Part shown: positions 27,819 to 36,370 of the stretch, in pieces
How positions within the stretch are numbered: position 1 is the first letter of the stretch
Layout of the letters: every line of letters starts with the position of its first letter
Assembly (NCBI RefSeq): GCF_001623075.1
Contig: NZ_LMCF01000079.1
Location: 113,785-177,784, forward strand
Direction: 5' to 3'
Length of the DNA: 64,000 bases
DNA from: Pseudovibrio sp. Ad37
Lineage (GTDB): Bacteria; Pseudomonadota; Alphaproteobacteria; Rhizobiales; Stappiaceae
The notes under the pieces: model-generated
Database searches by the model: none
What the model was told of the DNA's origin: nothing
Seen by the model: only the letters and a program-made list of their open reading frames with translations
Position numbers and translations under genes: made by a program

Positions 27819-27830
27819 TCGTTATAACGA
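27819..27830. promoter_or_regulatory. LacI-type operator 1
   Basis: A perfect 12-base palindrome, TCGTTATAACGA, 37 bases upstream of the lacI-type gene. It shares CGTTATAA with the second site at 27916. The spacing of about 97 bases between centres would allow looping by a tetramer. Confidence 0.55.
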
Positions 27831-27899
27831 TACAACAAAATAGGTGAGTATCATTTGATACAAAAAAGATCATTCAAGTCAATGGGTTCACTTTTTGCA

Positions 27900-27928
27900 T
27901 TGACAGATCCGATATTTGTAACGTTATA
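27900..27928 (+). promoter_or_regulatory. Promoter of the sugar ABC transporter operon
   Basis: TTGACA (27900-27905) is followed after 17 bases by GTTATA (27923-27928), about 60 bases upstream of the binding-protein start. The -10 region lies inside the palindrome at 27916-27929, an arrangement expected for direct repression. Confidence 0.6.
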
Positions 27929-27929
27929 A
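27916..27929. promoter_or_regulatory. LacI-type operator 2, overlapping the -10 element
   Basis: TTGTAACGTTATAA is a 14-base inverted repeat with one mismatched pair, centred on the CG that is typical of LacI-family operators. It covers the -10 of the transporter promoter. Confidence 0.6.
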
Positions 27930-27987
27930 GTACTATGTTAGTCGTATTTTTGTGTAGAAATTTTAAGTTGTGATCGGGAGGCAACAC

Positions 27988-29238
27988 ATGCACAAACTAC
28001 TAGTAAAAACCACATCGGCTCTGGCTCTGTTGGCAGCAACAGCTGCTCCATCTTTGGCAGCAGACGTGGAAGTCCTGCATTGGTGGACAGCAGGTGGCGA
28101 GGCAGCTGCACTTAACGTTCTGAAGCAGGATCTGGAAACTCAGGGCATTGGCTGGGCAGATATGCCGGTAGCTGGTGGCGGCGGCGAAAGCGCAATGACT
28201 GTTTTGCGTGCACGCGTAACCGCTGGTAACGCACCAACCGCCGTTCAGATGCTTGGGTTCGACATTCAGGACTGGGCAAAAGAAGGCGCTCTGGCAGACC
28301 TTAACGCTGTTGCAGCGAAAGAAGGCTGGGACGAAGTTGTACCTGCAGCACTTCAGCGCTTTGCAAAGTACGATGGCAAGTGGATTGCTGCGCCGGTAAA
28401 CGTACACTCAACCAACTGGGTATGGGCAAACAAAGCAGTTCTGGACGCAAACGGCATTGCAACTCCAACCACTTGGGAAGAGTTCACAGCAGCGCTTGAG
28501 AAGCTGAAAGCAGCAGGTGTAACGCCGCTCGCACACGGAGGTCAGGCTTGGCAGGATGCAACTCTGTTTGATGCAATCGTCATGGCCACTGGTGGCGCAG
28601 ACTTCTACAAAGCTGCCTTCATTGATCTGGACGAAGCTGCTCTTGGTTCTGACACCATGAAGGAAGCGTTTGATCGCATGTCCGTTCTGCGTGCAAACGT
28701 AGACGACAACTTCTCTGGTCGTGACTGGAACCTTGCAACTGCAATGGTCATCAACGGTGAAGCTGGCTTCCAGATGATGGGTGACTGGGCAAAAGGTGAG
28801 TTCCTCGGTGCTGGCAAAAAGCCAGGCGAAGACTTCCTCTGCTTCCGTTTCCCTGGCACTCAGGACAAGGTAACCTTCAACGCTGACCAGTTCGCTATGT
28901 TCGATCAGGGCGGTGAAGTGTCTAAAGAGCAGGCAGCTCTTGCAAGCGCAATCCTGTCTCCTGCCTTCCAGTCTGCATTCAACGTGGTGAAGGGTTCCGT
29001 TCCTGCACGCACAGACGTTTCCGACGAAGCGTTTGATGCATGTGCAAAACAGGGCATGAAAGATCTGGCTGCAGCTGCTGCAAGCGGCAACCTTTACGGT
29101 TCCATGGCACACGGTCACTCTGCACCAGCATCTGTTAAAAACGCCATTTATGACGTTGTAACAGCACACTTTAACGGTGAGTTCGATTCCGCTACCGCTG
29201 TTGATGAGCTGGTAGACGCTGTCTCCATCGCTAAGTAA
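27988..29238 (+). CDS. Sugar ABC transporter substrate-binding protein (glucose/mannose type)
   Basis: A 416-residue family-1 periplasmic sugar-binding protein with a signal peptide (cleavage near SLAADVE). The mature start [16 protein letters not shown] and the segments [16 protein letters not shown] and [14 protein letters not shown] match the GtsA-like glucose/mannose binders of proteobacteria. I start at 27988, with GGGAGG upstream, not the GTG at 27970. A strong hairpin follows the gene, consistent with making more binding protein than membrane subunits. The ligand is inferred from family resemblance only. Confidence 0.87.
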   Translation: MHKLLVKTTSALALLAATAAPSLAADVEVLHWWTAGGEAAALNVLKQDLETQGIGWADMPVAGGGGESAMTVLRARVTAGNAPTAVQMLGFDIQDWAKEGALADLNAVAAKEGWDEVVPAALQRFAKYDGKWIAAPVNVHSTNWVWANKAVLDANGIATPTTWEEFTAALEKLKAAGVTPLAHGGQAWQDATLFDAIVMATGGADFYKAAFIDLDEAALGSDTMKEAFDRMSVLRANVDDNFSGRDWNLATAMVINGEAGFQMMGDWAKGEFLGAGKKPGEDFLCFRFPGTQDKVTFNADQFAMFDQGGEVSKEQAALASAILSPAFQSAFNVVKGSVPARTDVSDEAFDACAKQGMKDLAAAAASGNLYGSMAHGHSAPASVKNAIYDVVTAHFNGEFDSATAVDELVDAVSIAK

Positions 29239-29245
29239 TTTTAAG

Positions 29246-29275
29246 TGGGGCCGACGAAGTGTTGGCCCCATTTTT
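29246..29275 (+). terminator. Attenuating terminator after the binding-protein gene
   Basis: TGGGGCCGAC (29246-29255) pairs with GTTGGCCCCA (29261-29270), one G-T pair, around a five-base loop, followed by TTTTT. It lies inside the operon between the binding protein and first permease, so it should allow partial read-through. Confidence 0.85.
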
Positions 29276-29308
29276 CCCAAAACAACATAGAATCTGGGGG
29301 CAGGGATC

Positions 29309-30250
29309 ATGGTCGATCAGACCAACTCATCCGTTGCCATGGCCGCTGACTATGCGACGCCAACGGCAGTAAAACCGGACCTGCGGACAAGACTCCAAAA
29401 TCTCATTCCCAAACTGGTGTTATCACCCTCGTTGGCTTTGATCTTGGTCTTTGTCTATGGATTTATCATTTTCTCCGTATACCTTTCCTTCACAGGAAGC
29501 CGTATTCTGCCAGTCTATGACTGGGTCGGACTGGAGAATTATGAAAAGCTGTTCCGGCTACGGCATTGGTCCATTGCCATCAAAAACCTTGGCATTTTTG
29601 CAGGTTTGTATATCGCAATCTGTACAGCCATCGGCTTGGGCCTTGCGATTTTTCTGGACCAGAAGATCCGCGGAGAAGGCTTCTTGCGTCCAATCTTCCT
29701 GTATCCGATGGCACTCAGCTTCATCGTAACGGGAACAGCATGGAAGTGGTTTCTCGATCCGGGCATTGGCCTAGAGCACACAATGCACTTGTGGGGCTGG
29801 GAGAGCTTCGAGTTTAACTGGATCAAGGACCGTAACTTCGCCATCTACACGGTTGTGATTGCAGCTGTCTGGCAAACAAGTGGCTTCGTTATGGCCATGT
29901 TCCTGGCCGGATTGCGTGGCATCGACAACGAAATCCTGAAGGCCGCACAAATTGACGGGGCATCCAACTGGAACATGTATCGCCGGATCATTATCCCGCA
30001 ACTGCGTCCAGCCTTCCTGTCAGCTTTCGTGATCCTGTCTCACCTTGCCATTAAGTCCTACGATCTTGTCGTGGCATTGACGGGCGGTGGACCGGGCAGA
30101 GCGACCGAAGTACCAGCGACCTTCATGTATTCCTACACCTTTACCCGCAACCAGATGGGCATTGGCGCCAGCTCCGCTGTTATCATGCTCATGACCATCG
30201 CTGCGATTATGGTGCCTTACCTTTATGCCGAACTGCGGGAGAAAAAATAA
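29309..30250 (+). CDS. Sugar ABC transporter permease 1 (MalF/GtsB-like)
   Basis: A 313-residue inner-membrane permease with six hydrophobic segments after a polar N-terminal tail of about 40 residues. The ATPase-contacting EAA loop is visible as EILKAAQIDGASNWNMYRRI (about residues 210-229). It overlaps the next permease by one base (TAATG), indicating translational coupling. Confidence 0.9.
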   Translation: MVDQTNSSVAMAADYATPTAVKPDLRTRLQNLIPKLVLSPSLALILVFVYGFIIFSVYLSFTGSRILPVYDWVGLENYEKLFRLRHWSIAIKNLGIFAGLYIAICTAIGLGLAIFLDQKIRGEGFLRPIFLYPMALSFIVTGTAWKWFLDPGIGLEHTMHLWGWESFEFNWIKDRNFAIYTVVIAAVWQTSGFVMAMFLAGLRGIDNEILKAAQIDGASNWNMYRRIIIPQLRPAFLSAFVILSHLAIKSYDLVVALTGGGPGRATEVPATFMYSYTFTRNQMGIGASSAVIMLMTIAAIMVPYLYAELREKK

Positions 30251-31131
30251 TGTCCGTAGCCTCGACAGATAATGCCATAAGCACAGGGCGCATCACCCGA
30301 GCATTCATTTACCTGATGCTGATCCTGTTCGCGACATTCTACCTGCTGCCGTTTGGCATTATGGTACTCAACTCCGTTAAGCCTCTTTCAGAGATCACTG
30401 GCGGAAACATGATGTCACTGCCTCAGGTCTTCACCCTGGAACCTTGGTTTAAAGCCTGGAACAGCGCACAGATTGGCGTCGAACCAACAGGTCTGAAACC
30501 GTACTTCTGGAACTCCCTCAAAATGGTGTTCCCGGCAGTCACGATCTCAACCGTTCTGGGTGCTTTGAATGGTTACGTGCTGACCAAATGGCGCTTTAAA
30601 GGTGATACCATCCTGTTTGGTCTGATGCTGTTTGCCTGCTTCATTCCATTCCAGATCGTTTTGATCCCTATGGCACGTGTGCTTGGCTTCCTCGGTATCG
30701 CAGGGTCAACGCCGGGTCTGGTGCTCGTACATGTGGTTTACGGCCTCGGCTTCACCACTCTGTATTTCAGGAACTACTATCAAGTGTTCCCGACAGAGTT
30801 GATCCGCGCAGCTCAGATTGATGGGGCAGGGTTCTTCCGCATCTTCTGGCGCATCATGTTGCCAAGTTCCGGTCCAATCATTGTTGTCTCTGTCATCTGG
30901 CAGTTCACCAACATCTGGAACGACTTCCTGTTTGGTGCCTCGTTTGCTGATCTGGATAGCCAGCCAATGACGGTTGCGCTGAACAACCTCGTCAGTTCTT
31001 CAACGGGCGTCAAAGAATATAACGTTCATTTTGCCGGAGCGATCCTCGCCGCATTACCGACACTGCTCGTGTACATCGTGGCTGGCCGCTACTTCGTAAG
31101 AGGCCTGATGGCCGGATCGGTGAAGGGATAA
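30250..31131 (+). CDS. Sugar ABC transporter permease 2 (MalG/GtsC-like)
   Basis: A 293-residue permease with six hydrophobic segments and the EAA loop ELIRAAQIDGAGFFRIFWRI near residue 185. It forms a heterodimer with the preceding permease. It is followed five bases later by the ATPase gene. Confidence 0.9.
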   Translation: MSVASTDNAISTGRITRAFIYLMLILFATFYLLPFGIMVLNSVKPLSEITGGNMMSLPQVFTLEPWFKAWNSAQIGVEPTGLKPYFWNSLKMVFPAVTISTVLGALNGYVLTKWRFKGDTILFGLMLFACFIPFQIVLIPMARVLGFLGIAGSTPGLVLVHVVYGLGFTTLYFRNYYQVFPTELIRAAQIDGAGFFRIFWRIMLPSSGPIIVVSVIWQFTNIWNDFLFGASFADLDSQPMTVALNNLVSSSTGVKEYNVHFAGAILAALPTLLVYIVAGRYFVRGLMAGSVKG

Positions 31132-31136
31132 GACCT

Positions 31137-32252
31137 ATGAGCTTTCTGAAAATCAACAATGCGACCAAGTCTTACGGCTCAACCAAGGTGCTTCACAACA
31201 TCGATATCGACGTGCAGGAAGGGGAATTTCTCGTGCTCGTCGGGCCGTCTGGTTGCGGAAAATCCACTCTGCTCAACATGATTGCTGGTCTGGAGGATAT
31301 CACCTCCGGCACCATCGCCATCAAAGGGCAGACCATGAACGGGGTTCACCCGTCCAAGCGCAACATCGCAATGGTGTTCCAGTCCTATGCTCTGTACCCG
31401 AACATGACGGTCGGTCAGAACATTACGTTTGGTCTGGAAATGCATGGCGTTGCTAAGCCTGAGCGTGAAAAGGCAATGAGCGACGTTGCCGAGATGCTGC
31501 AGATCAAACCGCTGCTGGACCGCAAGCCGGGCCAGCTTTCCGGCGGTCAGCGTCAGCGTGTGGCCATGGGCCGGGCGCTTGTGCGTGATCCGGACGTGTT
31601 CCTGTTCGATGAGCCGCTCTCCAACCTTGATGCGAAACTGCGCGTTGATATGCGCACAGAGATTAAGAAGCTGCACCAGAAGCTTGGAACGACCATCGTT
31701 TATGTGACCCACGACCAGATTGAGGCAATGACGCTTTCCACGCGTATTGCTGTCATGAACGGTGGGTACGTGCAGCAGCTGGGTACGCCAAAAGAGATCT
31801 ATGACAATCCGGCAAACCTGTTTGTCGCCAGCTTCATGGGCTCTCCAAGCATGAACCTTGTTCCAGCCAAGGTTGTTGCCAATGGAGATGGCATCTTCGC
31901 ACAGCTTCCAACGGGCCTCAGTGATCAGGTGAACCTCAAGTTCTCCAATCCGACCGAAGCTCTGAAAGGCTTTGATCAGAAGGAAATCGTGCTGGGCATC
32001 CGTCCGGAAGCGATCACCGACCCTGAAGGAGCTGATCGCAAGGCAAACCACATCGAACAGATTACAAACCGCGTCATCGTAACGGAGCCAGCTGGTTCTG
32101 ATACCTACGTGATGTCATCTCTCGGCGGCAAAGACTGTAACGCGCGCATGCGTGCGGATGCTCTGGTCGTTGCCGGGCAGGACGTGCCATTCGCGATCAA
32201 TATGGATAAAGCCATCCCATTTGATCCTTTCTCAGAAATGCGCATTGCATAA
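31137..32252 (+). CDS. Sugar ABC transporter ATP-binding protein (UgpC/MalK type)
   Basis: A 371-residue ATPase with Walker A GPSGCGKST (about residues 37-45), Q-loop VFQSYALYPNMTV, signature LSGGQRQRVAMGRAL, Walker B VFLFDEPLSNLDA and the H-loop YVTHDQIEAMTL. The C-terminal regulatory (TOBE-type) domain extends from about residue 235. It completes the four-gene transporter and ends at a terminator. Confidence 0.93.
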   Translation: MSFLKINNATKSYGSTKVLHNIDIDVQEGEFLVLVGPSGCGKSTLLNMIAGLEDITSGTIAIKGQTMNGVHPSKRNIAMVFQSYALYPNMTVGQNITFGLEMHGVAKPEREKAMSDVAEMLQIKPLLDRKPGQLSGGQRQRVAMGRALVRDPDVFLFDEPLSNLDAKLRVDMRTEIKKLHQKLGTTIVYVTHDQIEAMTLSTRIAVMNGGYVQQLGTPKEIYDNPANLFVASFMGSPSMNLVPAKVVANGDGIFAQLPTGLSDQVNLKFSNPTEALKGFDQKEIVLGIRPEAITDPEGADRKANHIEQITNRVIVTEPAGSDTYVMSSLGGKDCNARMRADALVVAGQDVPFAINMDKAIPFDPFSEMRIA

Positions 32253-32274
32253 ATCTCAGGAAAACACGAGTCCA

Positions 32275-32305
32275 AAGCCGGGGTGGAAACACTCCGGCTT
32301 TTTTG
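32275..32305 (+). terminator. Rho-independent terminator of the sugar ABC operon
   Basis: AAGCCGG (32275-32281) pairs with CCGGCTT (32294-32300), with TTTT following. It lies just before the convergent metallo-hydrolase stop codon at 32308, and the A-run on its left could let it serve both directions. Confidence 0.8.
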
Positions 32306-32307
32306 CA

Positions 32308-32949
32308 TCAGCGTTCCAGCTCTGCAATCTTCTCATCCATCAGAGCGTGCCATTCAGGCTGGGTGACCTCAACAATCTCATAGTTCCCCATGGCGACACT
32401 GCAAAAGATCACATCCACCGGCAGGTCCCGCAGGTTGCGCAGTGAAGTGACGAGCTCTTGCTTGTTGCCGCCATCACTGGACATGATCAGTGTTTTGAAA
32501 CGACCATTGTCCAGATAGATCGTGTCACCGGTAAACAGATAATTCTTGCCAGTGGGTGAGGGGTAAAAGAAGCACAGGTTGTTGTCCGTATGCCCCGGAG
32601 TGTAAATTGCCTGAAATCCGTCAGAGCCCACAAATGGCCCTGAACCCTTTAAAAGCATGTCTGGCTGGACATCACCACTAAAGAACTTTTGAATGTTTTC
32701 ATGTCCGATCAGCGTTGCACCAAGAACGAACTTCAGCTCGCTTAAACCCTCACTGATCTCGTGATTGTGCGTGAGGTAATGCTCATTGACCCCACCTAAC
32801 TCGCGCAACTGCGCCGCCTCATCCAAATTCTCAAAGGCTGAGATAAGGATGTTTCGATCTGGTGTTTTCAGAAAATATGCATGCGAGAGCAGTGTTCCAA
32901 ACCGCTTTTCCATCGGGACTTGCCACAGGTCCGCGTAAATCTTGTTCAT
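32308..32949 (-). CDS. Metallo-beta-lactamase-fold protein with a degenerate metal motif
   Basis: A 213-residue protein of the MBL fold, recognisable by YLTHNHE (about residues 58-64), GPFVGSDGFQAIYTPGHTDNN and FTGDTIYLDNG. The family metal-binding motif HxHxDH reads HNHEIS here, so the Asp and third His are missing, while the later His (PGHTDN) and Asp (GDTIY) remain. It may bind one metal, or act differently from glyoxalase-II-like members. It is divergent from soxR with a SoxR-type operator between, suggesting control by redox stress. Confidence 0.75.
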   Translation of the reverse strand: MNKIYADLWQVPMEKRFGTLLSHAYFLKTPDRNILISAFENLDEAAQLRELGGVNEHYLTHNHEISEGLSELKFVLGATLIGHENIQKFFSGDVQPDMLLKGSGPFVGSDGFQAIYTPGHTDNNLCFFYPSPTGKNYLFTGDTIYLDNGRFKTLIMSSDGGNKQELVTSLRNLRDLPVDVIFCSVAMGNYEIVEVTQPEWHALMDEKIAELER

Positions 32950-32997
32950 CTACCATTCCTTATTGGGTCTTGATTACTGCCATGATCTCTTCTAATT

Positions 32998-33015
32998 CCT
33001 CAAGTAATGTTGAGG
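32998..33015. promoter_or_regulatory. SoxR-binding site
   Basis: CCTCAAGTAATGTTGAGG is an 18-base inverted repeat (CCTCAA-N6-TTGAGG) matching the pattern of the known soxS operator (CCTCAAGTTAACTTGAGG). It lies 27 bases before soxR and 49 bases before the divergent metallo-hydrolase, so it can serve both. Confidence 0.8.
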
Positions 33016-33041
33016 TTAAGGCGAAAAATAAAGGAATGGCA

Positions 33042-33509
33042 ATGGTCTCCTTGCAAGGACTAACCGTCGGGCAGGTCGCAGAGCGCAGTGGCATCGCGGT
33101 CTCTGCCGTTCACTTCTATGAAGAAAAGGGGCTCATCAGCTCCTGGCGCAACAATGCAAACCACAGAAGATACTCCGCCGCCGTCCTGCGGAAAATTGCC
33201 CTAATCAAGGCCGCGCAAAAGCTGGGCGTGTCTCTGAAAGAAATCAAGACAGCCATGGATCAACTGCCCAACGAGAAGAAGATCTCGGCAGCAGATTGGG
33301 CCAAACTCTCCACGTGGTGGCAACGGGATCTGGACAACCGCATTGCAGAGCTTCAGGACCTGAGAGCGGGCCTTAACGAATGCATCGGCTGCGGTTGCCT
33401 CTCCCTGACAGACTGCCACCTGTTGAACCCAGAAGACAAACTCAGCAGTGATGGAGCAGGCGCCCACTTGCTTGGGTGGCGTCGAAAAATGTCCGCAGAA
33501 GAACACTGA
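33042..33509 (+). CDS. soxR: Redox-sensitive transcriptional activator SoxR
   Basis: A 155-residue MerR-family regulator. The N-terminal winged helix reads LTVGQVAERSGIAVSAVHFYEEKGLI. The dimerisation helix and C-terminal iron-sulfur motif CIGCGCLSLTDC (C-x2-C-x-C-x5-C, about residues 119-130) are intact, so the 2Fe-2S redox sensor is functional by sequence. ATG codons at 33036 and 33042 are both possible. I chose 33042 because the AAGG site is then properly spaced. In most non-enteric bacteria SoxR acts directly on its own targets rather than through SoxS. Confidence 0.93.
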   Translation: MVSLQGLTVGQVAERSGIAVSAVHFYEEKGLISSWRNNANHRRYSAAVLRKIALIKAAQKLGVSLKEIKTAMDQLPNEKKISAADWAKLSTWWQRDLDNRIAELQDLRAGLNECIGCGCLSLTDCHLLNPEDKLSSDGAGAHLLGWRRKMSAEEH

Positions 33510-33573
33510 CTCAGCGGCATCAATCACCTGCAGTCATGACCTGAATCTGATTCAGAACTTTAACTGCACGCAA

Positions 33574-34302
33574 TTACAGCAGAGCAGTTCCCACACTCAT
33601 CCCACCACAGACAAACAGCGTTTGTCCGGTGATGAAGCTGGACTTCGGGTCCGCAAAGAAAAGGAAGGCATTGGTGATGTCTTCTACCGTGCCAATGCGC
33701 CCAACAGGAATGCCATCTGCCAGTTTCTGCTCTTGCTCACTGCCCTTGGGAATGATGCCCCAGAAATTATCTGTCTTCACCGGGCCAGGCGCCACCACAT
33801 TCACCGTAATCTGATGCTGCGCCAACTCCAGCGCCCACGTCCGCGCCATCCCGATCATTCCAGCCTTAGATGCACTGTAGGCCGTCCGTGTCTTCGCTCC
33901 CAATGCAGCACGGGAGCCGTTAAACAACACCCGTCCGAACTGCTTCGCCTTCATGCTCGGCAAGAAGGCTTTGAGCAGCGTCAGCGCTGATCCCAGATGA
34001 AGCTGGGCAAGTCCGGCAATATCGTCAGCCTCGGCATCCTCAATCAAATTGGGGAAGATAAGCCCCGCATTGTGAATGAGATGCGTCACCTCATGCTCAG
34101 CTGCAATCGCCTCAGCAGCAGCGCTCACTTGCGCCTGATCCAGCAAGTCCGCCTGATGGAAATGCAGTTTGGGATGAGTGAACTCCGGTTCCCGGCGAGA
34201 AAGGCAAATGACCGTGTAACCAGCCTCTAGCATTTCCTTGGCAAGCGCAGCCCCAATGCCCTTGTTGCCGCCTGTAATGACCGCTGTGAATTTACCAGAC
34301 AT
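33574..34302 (-). CDS. SDR-family oxidoreductase, last gene of the aromatic operon
   Basis: A 242-residue classical short-chain dehydrogenase. The cofactor motif TGGNKGIGAAL is near residue 10, HNAG is the NNAG equivalent, NGSRAALG carries the active-site Ser, and YSASKAGM carries the Tyr-x3-Lys pair. It starts at the ATG at 34302, overlapping the cyclase stop by one base (TGATG), with GGGAGG upstream. By context it may handle an indolic alcohol or ketone, for example dioxindole to isatin, but this is inference. Confidence 0.85.
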   Translation of the reverse strand: MSGKFTAVITGGNKGIGAALAKEMLEAGYTVICLSRREPEFTHPKLHFHQADLLDQAQVSAAAEAIAAEHEVTHLIHNAGLIFPNLIEDAEADDIAGLAQLHLGSALTLLKAFLPSMKAKQFGRVLFNGSRAALGAKTRTAYSASKAGMIGMARTWALELAQHQITVNVVAPGPVKTDNFWGIIPKGSEQEQKLADGIPVGRIGTVEDITNAFLFFADPKSSFITGQTLFVCGGMSVGTALL

Positions 34303-35108
34303 CAACGACCTCCCTTCGGCACCAGCGCCAGAACGCGCAAAGGGCTACCTGTTCCATTTTTGATCTTCAACGGCGCACATAAGATCATAGCACCTGTGGC
34401 AGGCAACTGATCCAGATTGCACATACACTGCAAGCCATACTTGCCAGCCCCGTGCAGATAAAAATGCGCCGGATAGGGCGGCGTATAATGCGCGCCTTGA
34501 CCCGCATCCGTCCCCACAGTCTCTGTGCCAAACCCGCGAATACTGCGTTCCTCAATCAGAAACCGGATCGCCTCTGGCGTTGGCCCCGGAGAATGCGGCC
34601 CGTCATCGCGCATATTCAGATAAGCGGCCCCACGGCGCTTACTCCAGTCCGTGCGCATAAACACCCAACTTTCCGCCGGAATGCGCCCGTGTTCGGCTTC
34701 CCAAGCTACAATAATCTCCGGCGACAGCTCAAAATCATCATCCTGCGCAGACCCTTCAGAGCAATCGATCACCACAACCGAGCCAACAAAGTGCTCAGGG
34801 GGAATGGAGTCCACCGTGTTATTGGGCAGATCCCGTCCGGAAATCCAATGGATCGGCGCATCAAAATGTGTACCTGTGTGCTCAGAGCAAGTGAAGGTGT
34901 TCCACTTCCACGCCGGACCGCGATGGTCATAGGCGGAGATCTCTTCCATGCGAAAGCGCGCGCACTGCCCAAACTCGGGTGGCAGCACGATCACCGGAAA
35001 GTCTGGGTCGAGCGTATGCGTCAGGTCCACCACTTCCACATCACCGGAAAGCAAAGCAGAGCTCAGCAGCTCAACCGGGTTCACCAATTTCTCTTTCAAG
35101 GCTTCCAT
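34302..35108 (-). CDS. Cyclase-family metal hydrolase resembling isatin hydrolase
   Basis: A 268-residue member of the kynurenine formamidase/cyclase superfamily. The signature HTGTHFDAPIHW (about residues 79-90) supplies the metal ligands. Long stretches such as LSGDVEVVD, VVAWEAEHG-like VAWEAEHGRI, FMRTDWSKR, GPHSPGPTPEAI and NLDQLPATGA look very like the isatin hydrolase of Labrenzia as I remember it. Isatin hydrolase opens isatin to isatinate. It lies in an operon with a Rieske oxygenase, CoA ligase and thiolase-like protein, which fits cleavage of an indole-derived ring. Kynurenine formamidase is a weaker alternative, as no kynureninase or tryptophan dioxygenase is nearby. Confidence 0.82.
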   Translation of the reverse strand: MEALKEKLVNPVELLSSALLSGDVEVVDLTHTLDPDFPVIVLPPEFGQCARFRMEEISAYDHRGPAWKWNTFTCSEHTGTHFDAPIHWISGRDLPNNTVDSIPPEHFVGSVVVIDCSEGSAQDDDFELSPEIIVAWEAEHGRIPAESWVFMRTDWSKRRGAAYLNMRDDGPHSPGPTPEAIRFLIEERSIRGFGTETVGTDAGQGAHYTPPYPAHFYLHGAGKYGLQCMCNLDQLPATGAMILCAPLKIKNGTGSPLRVLALVPKGGR

Positions 35109-35110
35109 GG

Positions 35111-36370
35111 TTACAGCGCCTCCAGGCTTGTCATTTCTTTTTCAAGCACCTTCGGGCTCTCCATGAACTTGCGCCGGATGTCCTTGGCAATGTCGCCCAC
35201 ATACACATCCTCCAGTCCCGCTTGCAGCGCCTTCACCAGCTCCCTTGCCAGCGTCGAAGCTGGCACCTTGGGAGGAGGCAGCGGTTGATGCCATTCATCC
35301 TCGGTCGGCCCGCAATAAACATTAACAACCCGCACACCAGAGGATACCATTTCCGCCCGCAAACACTGTGAGAGCGAATGCGCTGCTGCATTTGAGGCTG
35401 AGAAACTGCCAAAGCCGGGGTTGCTGACCAACGAATAGACGGAGAGCACATTCACCCACGCCACAGCACTGTTCACCCCATCCGCACTGCGACCCGCCAT
35501 GGCTGGGGCAAAGGCCTGTGCAAGCCGCATCATGCCAAAATAGTTGACCTGCATCTCATCCATAGCAAAGCTAACATCACCGCGGCCCTGAATGCCACCG
35601 GGGCGCACAAAGCGGGCGTTGTTGATCAGGATATCGACCTTGCCACCAAACTCGCCTGCAAGCTCCTGAACAGAGGAAGTGTCAGTCACATCTAAAGAAA
35701 CCAGTTCAACACCTTGAAGAGACTCAAGTTTGGCGCGATCAGGGTAAGGTCGCCAGCTCTCAGCCTCTCCAACAAACACCGCAGAAACTCCAGCCTCCAG
35801 CAGGTTCTTTGCCAGCGCATAGGCATTCGGATTGCGGGCATCCGTAATCAGAATGCGCCGAAACTTCGGATCGCACGTAAGCTCGCGAAGCTGCATATCA
35901 TCCTCCTGCAACGGGGCTTTCTCCAGGGGCAAGGCAAGCAAAACACTTTGCCCGGATTTATCGAGCCGATTAATCAACTGCACCTCATCCCCCACCGCCA
36001 CCTCACTGTGAAGGTGACACATAACGGAGGGGCCAATCTCCAGATGCACCGTCCCAAGCCGCCACGGTGTACGCTCACGGAAATAAGTGTTGGTGCTCGT
36101 ACGCACAGTAGACGTTGCAATCAGCTTTCCGCGCGACGACACATCCTGCCAAACGAGCCGATCAGACAGACAGGAACTGCAAGCATCCCGCGCAGGGTAT
36201 TGAACAAACCCACAATCCGGCTCTGCACAGACCTGCAGCATAAACCGCCCCTCAGCGGCAGTTGCGGCCATGAACAGGGCAGAACGGCTACGATAATGAG
36301 AAGGCAATGTGGGCACACGAGTGCGCACCTGCGGGTTCTTTTTGGGTGGTTTTTGAAGCGGTGTCACCAT
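35111..36370 (-). CDS. DUF35 zinc-ribbon/OB-fold protein fused to a degenerate SDR domain
   Basis: A 419-residue two-domain protein. The N-terminal DUF35 part has a zinc ribbon with Cys48, Cys53, Cys64 and Cys67, then an OB fold up to about residue 150. The rest is an SDR fold, but the catalytic pair is lost: the expected Tyr-x3-Lys reads FSASN (Tyr to Phe, Lys to Asn), and the N-terminal glycine motif is poor. DUF35 proteins serve as partners of thiolase-like enzymes, as in the steroid side-chain aldolase Ltp2-ChsH2. The partner here is the adjacent thiolase-like gene, overlapped by one base (TGATG). The frame is open to 36406, but the ATG at 36370 is preferred. Confidence 0.83.
   Translation of the reverse strand: MVTPLQKPPKKNPQVRTRVPTLPSHYRSRSALFMAATAAEGRFMLQVCAEPDCGFVQYPARDACSSCLSDRLVWQDVSSRGKLIATSTVRTSTNTYFRERTPWRLGTVHLEIGPSVMCHLHSEVAVGDEVQLINRLDKSGQSVLLALPLEKAPLQEDDMQLRELTCDPKFRRILITDARNPNAYALAKNLLEAGVSAVFVGEAESWRPYPDRAKLESLQGVELVSLDVTDTSSVQELAGEFGGKVDILINNARFVRPGGIQGRGDVSFAMDEMQVNYFGMMRLAQAFAPAMAGRSADGVNSAVAWVNVLSVYSLVSNPGFGSFSASNAAAHSLSQCLRAEMVSSGVRVVNVYCGPTEDEWHQPLPPPKVPASTLARELVKALQAGLEDVYVGDIAKDIRRKFMESPKVLEKEMTSLEAL

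Noticed and set aside
28408..29310. A 300-codon antisense frame within the sugar-binding protein gene
   Set aside because: Cys-rich shadow translation; it crosses the attenuating terminator.
33510..33573. CTGAATC-T-GATTCAG palindrome between soxR and the SDR gene as a terminator
   Set aside because: A one-base centre cannot form a hairpin loop without opening the stem, and there is no T-run.
34452..35288. A plus-strand frame opposite the isatin-hydrolase-like gene
   Set aside because: Arg/His-rich composition without homologous features, while the minus strand shows an intact HTGTHFDAPIHW active site and operon overlaps.
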